DNA of 64,000 bases from contig LUCM01002377.1 of assembly GCA_008360955.1 (NCBI GenBank), forward strand, positions 154,842-218,841, written 5' to 3'. The position numbers and the translations under genes are program-made. Origin of the DNA: Fasciolopsis buskii (taxonomy: Eukaryota; Platyhelminthes; Trematoda; Plagiorchiida; Fasciolidae). The notes under the pieces were generated by a model, which saw only the letters and a list, made by a program, of their open reading frames with translations, did no database searches and was not told where the DNA came from. Each line of letters opens with the position of its first letter. Position 1 is the first letter of the stretch. Shown here piece after piece: positions 1-10,200 of the stretch.

Positions 1-79
1 CTTGTGTCAGAATGTGTGAATGAAGAAATTCAGGTGCAAGTGTGAAAATAAAATGAACCCGAAAATTGTTGTGTAGTGA

Positions 80-2600
80 TTGAACACGTATCAGGAATTA
101 TCGGGTTCACCTCTTGCCCAAGACAGCAACAAAGGCGATAAAAGCTTACGTTATACACATAGCTCTGACTTCAGAGTCGTGAGGAAACTTTTGTGCATTC
201 CTTTGGTGTTAGCTCTCGATACTGCTACGACTGTCGTGAAAGCTATTACCGGATCAATTCAATGTCTGTTGCCAACGAAAGAATTGTGTTGTTTATTGCC
301 TTTATCGTCCCTTCGAGAAGAGAAGCTGGGATGTGTTCATTTATTCGTTTGGATAACCGACTCGCCGTGTGTCCAATTTACCGTGTACTACAAGAACACG
401 TGAACCAATATAATACAGAAGATTGAGAAATGTGGGGGAGGGGTAATGCATCCGTGGGCTGTTGAACTATAAGCGGCTCATTCTTTAGTACGAATTGCAA
501 ATGCGCGGCAGGGCATATTTTTCCAGTGGCTTTAGACAAATGGTGTTCTAGAAATTCGAAAGGTTTATCTCCCATATACGGGTCGGTAATGTTCACTTGT
601 TTCTTCTTCACTAATTGCACTCTAGATTGATAATTTCTTTCCTTATTATACCTCCGAACAAATATCCGAATAACCATTTGTCTTCAGCACTTATGGTATG
701 TACTCTAGTTACTTACTGACCGTTTAGGGACTGCAAATCTTTCTCGCCCCGTATGCCAGCTTGTTAAGTCCCTCTTTTATCTGACAGTGAAATAGCTAGA
801 GATTGCTTTCCATTCGGCGCAGGCATAAATCCAGGAACCCAAGAAAATTGCCATTTTCCAACTAGATAGTGAACTTGGAGTTCGGATGTGTAGTACTAAA
901 CGCACGTAATAATTCGTTGGGGTCTCTCGCAGAACCGCAAATGATGAACATTTCATCCATAAGTCTGGCTTAGAAATCTATATTAGGGTGATGTTCCGTA
1001 GTGGCCCGCGCTCCAGTTTAGCCAAGAATTTGTACGTATGTACTGGTTTAAGCGGCAGCCCCATGGAGAGAGCCTTTTAACTGCCTACGAAACCTCTCAA
1101 CTCTCATGCAGGTAACTGGATGAACGCCCTTCAGTTGACCATGTCATGAATCCACACCATTTAAAAGAAGTTGGTTTTTGTCTCACTGAAGCTACCTGGT
1201 AAGTTCCCCTATGACAGTACCGATGTTATATGACCCGTGTATGTTTGTTAGGCATTTGCAGTTATACGAACACTTAGGACCCTCTGGAACCATCCCACCC
1301 ACATTCAAAAAGATCTAACTACACGCACACAAGTTTCCGTTCATCGCGATTCTGTGCAACCCCCGATGCATCCCTCACATTCATGCCTATTCTGCCTTAT
1401 TTCCCGGCCCGACAAATACTCCGATAGAAGCCTTGGATGACTGAAAGCGGCATTTCTTGTCTTAAACTATACGACCAGAGGTTCTTGAAATCACTCGTTT
1501 TTGTACCTGATACTCCCAGGCCCCTTGAGAATGGCGACTAAATCATCACCCTGACACTTGTCTACCTACCCAACACTCGTTTCGGTAGAAGGATTTTACA
1601 CCCATTCATTTCGCGCTCAGTTAGACTGATCGAAGCATCTGCACGCACGAGGTCGATGCTCTGGGAGGGGAGCAAAATAGGGCGCACCCTGAGGTCTACG
1701 TGTCCTAGATATCTGAATTTCTAATCGAAGACTACTGAGCAGCCGAGCGCCGGGGTCATGTGATTTGGTTGAAGCGTATAGACAGAACTCACCGGGTTTA
1801 CAGCTTTTCAGCTTTAACTTGTCGTCACACGAATGTACACGGCCGGGAAAGTTGTAGTCCTTTTGCTCGCCACACAAGCACCTGCGTGCTGGTTCGAGAA
1901 TCTCAGTAATCTACTGCGCGGTGGTATGATATGCCGAACCACTCATATCGAGTCCTGGTCTAAAAGATGTATTGGCCTTATGTACTCTCGATAAGCCATA
2001 CAGTCCCAGTGGTTGAGAGCCACAGGGTGCTAGCTTTTCGTAAAGTTTTGTGGTCTCACAAACTAACTTGTCTCTTCTATTGAGAACGGGCAGTGGAATG
2101 AACAAGCTACAGACAAAAGAGGATAAATTACCTTGTTGTCAGCTATTTTAGCTTTTCATGCTGGGTGGCATTCGGTTCGGTATTGAACTAAAGGTTGATC
2201 TGTTAGGTGATTAACAGGGCGGCTGAGAAACTGGCAGGAGTGTACGCGCCAGAGGTTCATTTTTACGCCCTGTTCAGATGCAAAGTTTCTTGATGCATCG
2301 GGCGTTGAGAATGTAGAGGAATAATCTCCAATAGTTTCCATTTTATCAGCTATTTTTATCCAGCAACTTTTACTCTTGTCAGTAGCGGAACATTAGCACT
2401 CACGATTAGTTCGAGGCATGCGTTACTACCTACATGTCGGGTTTCGAGTGCTCCGGTTTCCAGCTGGAGAATGCCTTCAGAGATCCAGGATGACTCATTT
2501 CTATTCGTTCCACGATCCTCCGAAGAAAATTCAACAGTTGTCAACTTGATTTAAGTTCATTGCATTTCGATGGAAATTTCGTCTGCTGCATTGTTGATAG
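80..2600 (-). mobile_element. Degenerate Penelope-like element (RT + GIY-YIG endonuclease)
   Basis: Read on the minus strand in several frames, the order is that of a Penelope-like retroelement. RT fingers lie at 2105-1911 (YGLSRVHK, then RPGLDMSGSAYHTTAQ, matching the family's YGLPKVHK and RPI-type motifs). A PMG-type RT motif lies near 1075-1055 (PMGLPL). The catalytic region is near 970-930, reading YMDEMFIICG where the family has YVDD, followed by HPNSKFT and FLGFLDLCLRR near 890-815. A C-terminal GIY-YIG endonuclease lies at about 430-230 (VLYWFTCSC, then IGHT, RLSKRINEHIPASLL). The Tyr of YIG is a TAA stop, and other stops and frameshifts break the frame, so this is a dead copy. The part beyond 2110 is less certain. 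Single-frame ORFs here are pieces of this element, not separate genes. Confidence 0.75.
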
Positions 2601-3027
2601 CGATTATAAGCGAAGTTCTTGATAAAGAGAGCGCGGGCGTGACGTTCGCAAGGCCATGGCGGTTAAACACATAAAAGAAAGAGCAGCAACGCTGGATGAA
2701 GCAAATAAGTTGATCAAGAACCATCGGCATAACAGGAAGGAGAAGTTTAAGGTAAAATTAGGAATTATGTGACAAAGATACAAAAGTGTTCTTTATATAT
2801 ATATATATAACGGAATCTGCAGAATGTGCAGTATGCATGCAAGATATTCGTCGAAATATGAAAAGAAAAATCAAAAAAGTGAATCGTTGAAAATATTTTG
2901 TCAGCCGGGCAAAGCCCAAAAAATAAGAAAGAAGGCAGAATGAAACAGAAAGGAATTATGGGAATATATATTGCATCAGGTGAAAATTAGGAATTCGGAT
3001 TGAACAAGCATGAGGAGGTGTGGACAA
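2601..3027. other. No gene seen; AT-rich spacer
   Basis: This stretch lies between the Penelope-like element and the composite repeat. A short (TA)n run lies at about 2796-2810. No coding similarity was recognised on either strand. Confidence 0.5.
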
Positions 3028-3357
3028 GAGAGCATCGGGTACGCATACGTGACGAGCGACAATAACCGCGAAACCGGTCATGTGCTCCCGGCCAAATTTT
3101 CGTCACGCATCCACATACTACTTCCTGTTTCTCTCTCCGTATATTTAAATACATATATATACATATACATATACATATACATACGCATTTTCTGGGGCAT
3201 TCTGCCCTCGTTCCTAACCTTGGCTCAGCCCAACTGACAAACAATTATCAACNTCTGGGGCAGTCTGACCTCGTTCCTAAGGGTCGTTCAGTCCAACTGA
3301 CAAACAATTATCAACGAATCACACTTGTGCTTGTTCTGTCCACTCTTCGACCTACGT
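3028..3357 (+). repeat. Composite dispersed repeat, copy 1 (module A - microsatellite - module B)
   Basis: Module A (about 3030-3140) runs from gggtacgcatacgtgacgag through gaaaccggtcatgtgctccc. It is followed by a CATATA-type microsatellite (3150-3186) and by module B (tctggggcattctg at 3191 through gtccactcttcgacc at about 3353). The first 62 nt of module B occur twice head to tail, at 3191-3252 and 3254-3315, separated by the window's only N. Copies of the same modules lie at 13.6 and 24.5 kb in the opposite orientation. The short ORFs overlapping it are unlikely to be genes, because the other copies do not keep the frame. Confidence 0.8.
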
Positions 3358-3584
3358 CATTCTTGCACTCTTCCGATTCTTTTGATTTCTTCTTTAAAAT
3401 ATATTTAGATGCATTCTCTAGTTTTTTCTCTCTATATCACCTTTCTATTTTCTTTTTCCCCTTTTTTCTTCCTTAGTTATTTTCCTAACCTTTTTTTCGT
3501 TTTCTGAGGTAGTTAACTTTACCTCTGCTAATCTCTTTCGGATATTTCCGCATCCTCTTTTTATTTTCAGCCTGCTTTTCAGAG

Positions 3585-3735
3585 GCTTCGCGGTCGCGTG
3601 ATGGCTAAGGCTTTCGATTTAGCATCGTTTGTCCCGGGTTCGCGTCTCAGTTAGAGGTCGGTGGATATATATTTCTGATGATTCCTAACAATCAGGCAAC
3701 AGCTGTACAGCTCTTCCATGAATTCTTTATGGTAA
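3585..3735 (+). mobile_element. SINE remnant with tRNA-like Pol III promoter and decayed hammerhead ribozyme
   Basis: A tRNA-like head begins near 3588. It has an A-box-like block, tgatggctaagg, at 3599-3610 and a B-box-like block, gggttcgcgtct, at 3637-3648, about 27 nt apart. After it comes a hammerhead-like core: ctgatga at 3675-3681, a 3-bp stem II (CCT at 3684-3686 with AGG at 3694-3696) around a 7-nt loop, then caaca where a working ribozyme has GAAA, then the self-complementary ctgtacag at 3703-3710. Schistosome Sm-alpha SINE-like elements are known to combine a Pol III promoter with a hammerhead, so this is read as a relative. Loss of the GAAA core and the short stem II suggest it no longer cleaves. 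A chance match cannot be fully excluded. Confidence 0.6.
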
Positions 3736-6529
3736 GTTGAGCAATGATATCCTATGATGAATTATTTTCTGAGAAATTTCAATCTCCTACTACTAATATT
3801 TATATATTCATACGTTTCATTTCGCATCGGTGCTAGAAATACGTAACATAAGCAAGGGAATGCAGAGAAAACGGGGTCTGTGTAAAAATTGTCACGCTTG
3901 TAAGTACTCGCAGACTCGTCTTCCACACATCTGATTTTCCGTCTTTAATCATATTTCCTTTGTGGACTACCGTACTCGTTGGTCTACCAGTCCAAATTAG
4001 GCTCGTTTGTTGGAGAACGCACCTCATGCGTTTCTATAAAAAGGGACCATGTGCGATGAAGCTGCTTTATTTCAGTCGAGCCGTTGACCAGTTATTCGTT
4101 TCATCATCTTTTTTCCTGGAACTTTCCAAGTGACACGTGACAGTGGACAATAGCCCTACTTCAGGTTCATAGTGCCACTATCAGTCTTGTGTTATTTTAA
4201 GGGCAAATGCCCCCCAGGAGCAGAAACATCAAGCCATTAGCAGTGCAGCTGCTTGTCCGCGGCAGCTTGTTCATCGACTTTGGGCTCACCGTAATCTCTG
4301 CTGACCAACAACCCTGCTGGCCACTTCCGCATCCGCAAAACAAGGACAAACCGAGTGGCCTGTACCGTTGACCAGAGTACCCGTTAGAACTCAGACCTAA
4401 GAACTGCAGAAATGTGTCTAGAGCGGAAAATTCCCTACTATGTATTGACCAGGTACCTCAGCCTACCTCAGCCTACATTAACCAGTCTGGTGTTTGCAGG
4501 AAAGTTCAATTCTTTTGAAAACGTTTTCCCATTGATTTAATTTTCACTTTGCCCTGATTAAAACCACAAAATCCAAATAGGGGTGGTTTGTGAACACACT
4601 ATCTGTAATCGTTTAAACTTCCCAGTAAGTCATAGGAAAACTGGCTATCAGTATTCACCGAATAGGACTGCTTTTTTTGTTCGCACGTAAGAGCCGAATC
4701 AGATGCACTGACAGCCAAAATTAATGAAGTACTATGGACAGGTTCAATGTCTTTTGTAAAATTTCATGTAGTAAGAATTCCAAGGTGAAAAGAGTTCGGG
4801 GATAAAAATTAATGGTCACTGTCTACAATTTGAAGAGCCCTAGTTACAAACTTTAACGAATTTTGAAGGGTATTAAAATAAGCAAAATAACCAAAAAAAT
4901 GAATTACACTGGAATAACCAATTTTAGCATTCGATTTAATCTGTAGCTGTTCATCCGATTGCGTCAACGCCCTACCTGCTATTGGGTGATCGTAAAAACA
5001 CGGAACACCGGTCGGGCTTATCCGTCTCCGGTCGGTTGTGAGCAGCTGCTCTTAGCTATTGCTATACTGCTTATTTTGTCAATGGTTCTTTGAACCGCAC
5101 GGGGAGCAATGGATATGCATTGCGAATGAGTTCCAACAAGAATGAAATAGGTGTGCTCCAACGGTTCGTCAATGGTGAACTGAATGATGAAGCTATGTGA
5201 TGAATGATTCCGTGAACATTATGATCTAATACTGACACTAGTCTGTTTGTAATGTCAAACTTAATGGCTTTACGCAATCCCACGTGATGCCAACTAATGA
5301 AATAGTATCCACACTCATTCCAGTGACTCATCTAACTCAAACCATTCTCCTGTGTTTCGCGATAACCTAACGTGATTTGTTGGTGCCAATTTCTATCCAG
5401 GCAAGTACTACTAACTCTTTATGTATTTAACTCTGATGAATGTTGATAGTAGGATGTCACAGAAAAATTTAACGCCATTTACCCTTTTTTTATTACTTTC
5501 TGTTAACAGCGTGCATTCCGTGGTGGACAGGATGAAGTAACGCGGGTCACTTCACCTCTGAAGAACACACTACAGTTGGTAAAATTGTGAGGCTACTCAA
5601 ATAGTTTACTTACTTATTTTGCCCAGACATGCAAGTGATATCACTGTTGTAACTTCAAAAAATTACAACAAGTGCCCGAAAAATGTTAATGATGTTATTA
5701 CAGAAACCGTTGTATTCTTGACAACAATTCGAAAGCGACCATATCTCAGCCTTTTTTAAACAGCTTTACCGCTTCAACATCTCGAAATACGGGTTCGACC
5801 AAATCAAGGAGTTTAGTGTATGCTCCCTGTGCTGAAATACGTCACCATGTACACCACGGTCCATTCCGGTTATCGAAATCAGTTCTACACAATCTAATGA
5901 GAAGAATTATCCTCTTCGAAATTATTTAAATAACTGTGGCAACATTAAAATAGACTAATTGCTTATGGTCTGATGGCCATCCCCAGAAGCACCATGGACA
6001 TTGTTTGTTTTCGTTTCACGATGGATGACACGCCAAACTTGTTTTGGCTGAAGACATTGTCCGCTACTCTGCGTATACGTCTTTAACCCGTCTTATCATC
6101 AACAGTTACTCCCCGCGTGTCAAAACTGGCTACTTTTCCACAAGCATCATTCTCAGTAAATTCACAAAGACCATTTCTAATCACAAAAGAACCTTAGTTT
6201 TTTTAATTAAATCAGTAGTGCGCATTTGATCCGAGTTGCTCTGAGTCTGATTTCCTGGCTGACCATCCTTGCATTTAGTTCTCCAGAACTCCCTTAGTAG
6301 TGCAGACTCCAATTTGTGTTATCTCCACTGAGTTCAGCGAACATAATCCGAATTCTACCAAGCTCTCTTCCTTAGCATCAAGGAAGAAATTCTGTCAAGA
6401 ATTACTGCCATTTGGCTTAAGTTTGATACGGCATTTCTATTGCGATTTCATGGTGGTAATTTTCATCATCCATAGAAAACGTTCCAGAAAAACTTGAGTT
6501 CATAGATAACCACGGAGACTGACAGCATC
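3736..6529. other. No gene recognised
   Basis: Only short, unsupported reading frames occur here. I saw no conserved protein motif, tRNA or long repeat on either strand. Old unrecognisable repeat DNA is the likeliest content. Confidence 0.45.
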
Positions 6530-6900
6530 TGCAATGTAGCAGTAGAATTATTGAGATTAAGTCCATAAATGGATACCAAAATCTGGTAGCGCTGAAGACA
6601 GTTCAGCGCTGCTTGAATATATACGGTGACAACTGTTGGGAAAGTAGTCATCCCTGCTATCAAAACCTTTAATAAGCTTTTCAAATTGTTTAGCGTCTTC
6701 GGAAAACCCTTTCAGTCTGGTAATCATTTCAGAAAAAAGTGGTGAAAAACCTGAGCTGGTCTGGTAATAGTTCCGTTGAATAGATCATTCTGACGCTTGA
6801 GGCCACAGTTTTTCTGCAAATGACAGGAAGCCTTTGAAGTTAGTGCATTGAATAATGCACTTTTTTGTTAGGTGGACGTTAATCTGGATGACGACGTTGT
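6530..6900 (-). mobile_element. Possible Gypsy-type RT/RNase H scrap
   Basis: Minus-strand translation gives NFKGFLSFAEKLW, a stop, then NYYQTSSGFSPLFSEMITRL, KGFSEDAKQFEKLIKGFDS and ALPDFGIHLWT. The order resembles the RT-thumb to RNase H part of Ty3/Gypsy polyproteins: FLGLxxYYRRFI, then PLxxLxKxxxxFxW, AFExLKxxL and PDFxxPFxLxTDAS. No catalytic residues are covered and the match is by eye only. It could be coincidence. Confidence 0.3.
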
Positions 6901-9875
6901 CTATCCTATCCCCTCACTTTTAATTTTGGCTACTAATTGTGCAGGACTGTGGTCAATAGTGAATTTGCTTCCTATCCCGAATATTTGTCTTTGTATTCGT
7001 GTTTACATCCCAGCTTTGGTAAGCTGCACCGAACATGTTATCAGACAAACGTCAAAGGTTGCCAAATTACCTGCGACATTCTCTGTTCCAGCTGTTATGG
7101 CTTACCACTCAGCTAAAATAGACCCCAGGAGAGATCTACTAGCTGCATTTCCGCTTTTCCATGGGCGTCGGGAATAAAGCAGAACTGACCACGTTTTTAC
7201 AGTAGCAATGTAATTCCTTCCAGTCATTGTAGGACAAGCGTTCAGTATTTCTGAGAGCCCGATGAATGGGGAACTGTCCAGAAGTAAGTGGAGTACAACG
7301 GATGGATTTCAAGTCCAATCCTCTCCTTGTTATGCACCTGAAGGGTAAAAGGTCAGAAATATTCCTCACATCGTTGCTACCAGTGTCCACTCGATACGGA
7401 TATTTGTGATTATTGAAATGTCAAAAAACTTTATCGTTTTCATTAAACCATATTACTGAGAAATAATGTCATGTCAGATCCAGACGCTTCTCCATTTGAG
7501 AAGTTCAGGTTTTCCCAATACTCTCGATATAAAATATAATATCGAGATTGTTTTGGCAGCAAGAAATCTCAATCGTTAATGCTAGGGACTAAATTCAGCC
7601 GTCTCGTTTCTTGTTCATGCAGGCTCGAACAAGAACCACAAAAACATCCAGTCCTTTGTTAGTTATACTCAGAAGATCCACATAGACTACCGCCAATCTA
7701 GTCTCTCTGGTTAATGGCCCTCCAGTTTTTCGTGTTCACTTTATATTCTGTTTTCGTCATTTTGAGTGATCCTCCTTGGCTGGCCCCTGAATGTATCTAG
7801 AAAATAATATCACGTTTGATCTTGTCCGTAGTTAGGGCAAGGGCCTGATTTCAACGCCACTAACAGGCTTGCTATCGATCAAGTTCCCCACCCATTGTCA
7901 GGTTGATCTAATTTCTAAACAACTTCGGTCAAATTATGTTGGATTACAAGCAGTGCACATACATCTGCTTCCTTAGATCTCCTACAACTCTAAGATCCAT
8001 ATGATGGAGACATGGCAATCCAAACTGACGCTCTGCAAGATGGGCTGTACGGGGATACTAGCTTAGTATTTTTGGCTGACCGTAAAATATTGGGGAAAGT
8101 GAGCCCACCGCTGGCTCTTACTGGCACATTCACTTCGTTGTGTGTCATCGATTCAATTACCGATTAGGCATTTGAAAAATGCAATAATCCGTTGATGTTG
8201 CGACTGAATATTAGTGGAAAAAGGGTCCACTCCATGAGTAGTGCTACCACAAACCTAAACAGGCAGCTCCGAAGCCCTTCACGTGGACATAACAGGGATC
8301 AAGATTTATCTTAGAAAAGTGGCCGCATCTTTAAAGCACACTTTGGGAGAAGTTCCTCAGGTCATCTATGTTATTCTTATGCCGCCTAGAAAAAATTGTA
8401 GCCCCAGTTGTCGTGAGGTGTAGAAGGTCTAATTACTGGCATAAACTAAATGGTCCAGGAGATCACAAGTATTTTTTCAGCAAATTTAGGCTAAGAATTT
8501 GCGTTACTCCGTTCAAGGTCATAATATTCAAATGCTTTGGCTGAATCCATCTAGTCCAAGTCGAATATCGATGCAGTGCAGTTTCGCAAGATCAATAATG
8601 TCAATCGGGTATCTGCAGTTGTCAGGGGTGAGCCAATTATTTACGTTGTAATCCATGAATCATACGTCAACAAACCTTCCAAACGATCAACTGTTTCCGT
8701 TCGCTCAGAAACAAGACGCCGAAACAAACTGATTTGTTCCAGTGATAGAAAAGTCTATCCGAGCGAGGGGGTGGCTGAGTTCAACCGATTTCCTCACAGA
8801 TTAGCATTGACATTTTCATTTGAAAAATTACAAGAAGTGACGTTATTCATTCATCCGGGAAAGTAGAATATACCAACCGGAAAGCAATATTCAGCCTATG
8901 GTATACTATTTAATTTGATGCTGCAGATTTCGAGGACTCTCAACTGAGCCGTTGCTCTAATCTTATATAGCACGCTGTCTTGGACTCCGCGCTAAACCTT
9001 CAGTCTTCATCGTACCGGAACTGACAAAATACTATAAATAGCTCTCACTGGGTGGGTGTAGCTTCGCATCTCTCTTGACACAGCTTTGTAAGTCAGCGCT
9101 TTCGTTCATTTAACATCAGTTCCGGTTGTAAAATGTAGGCTTGCCAGATGATTAACTTGTCTCATAGTGCATGAACCAATTGACCTTCATCCTTAAAAGT
9201 AGTTTCAAAATTTGGACTTCGGTTAGACCACGAATACTCATGGTGGCACATTCGAAAAAACAGAATTAGTTGAAGGTAACCAATGAATCCTGCACTCAGA
9301 AATGAACCAATAAGAATATGACAAAATCTGGGTGCTTGTCGGTGGATTTTTCGATGAGCCGATGTTCCGACTGGTGTTGACAACTACTGTCAATTCAGTT
9401 GTTCAGTCGAATTCCACCGGGTAGGAGTGCAGTACCGGAACTGAATTTTGTTTACAGTACACTGAGAAATCGATACGCCAAGTAAACCATTACGTGTAAG
9501 AATGATTTTACAACCTTGCAAATTAAATTTTAATCACGGTCGTTCGTGAAGACTGAAACGTTGACAGTTTGCCAATTTTTTGACAACGCTGTATCACTGA
9601 ACACTATAATTTCACGCATATGAATTTTACTTGAGCTTATACTGTTCAACTGAGAAAACCGTCAAGGGATTGGTTACCAAAACATTGACTAGTATTAACC
9701 ACCAATAATAAATTGGTTCGGAAAGGAAAATTGAAGCACTTGCGTTCGTGATGAAATAAGAACATCAATTTGAAGAACACTAGTTGGCTGAATGCAGTTA
9801 CCGTCTAGACCGGAAATAATTATAAAATGTGAGCGTCGAAAATCATGTCTTCTTCTGCAACAAACTACTGCCCAA
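6901..9875. other. No gene recognised
   Basis: Reading frames up to about 100 codons occur (for example 6872-7177 and 8576-8866 on plus), but they show no motif, no flanking splice consensus and no repeat kinship that I could identify. Confidence 0.45.
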
Positions 9876-10200
9876 AGATCGCAAAATAACATCCCTAAAT
9901 GCCCACAGAATCGTGATCAATACAATCATTTATTTAACCTTCAGACGCCCACCAAATTCGTCTGTATTCACGCACGTCCTATTGCATATCATCAGTCAGT
10001 TATATCCATATTCGTACAAACATCGTTCCATTGCGACTAACTGTTTACGACACTCGCACAACTCCAAATAAGCGTGTGGTAATAAAATAATCAGAAATCT
10101 GTCACGACTGGAATTTCACAACTCCTATTCAACTGAGTAAACTGTGACATGCGGTTCTCTTGTAATCGTTTGCTATTCGTTTAATTGAACAGGACCTCCT
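9876..10200 (+). repeat. Dispersed ~325-bp repeat, copy 1
   Basis: This matches 19471-19803 in reverse complement over essentially the whole length. Shared blocks include acaaacatcgttccattgcg, gactaactgtttacgacact and aataaaataatc followed by aaatctgtcacgac. Both copies can be read for a short way in one frame (KFVCIHARPIA here, KFAYIHARQIA in the other), but both soon hit stops. Its class is not recognised; a LINE 3' end, a SINE body or an MITE-like element are all possible. Confidence 0.75.

Noticed and set aside
1880..1910. B-box-like gctggttcgagaatctc, possible tRNA or SINE
   Set aside because: The spacing inside the box is wrong, no A box lies at the proper distance, and it falls within the Penelope-like element.
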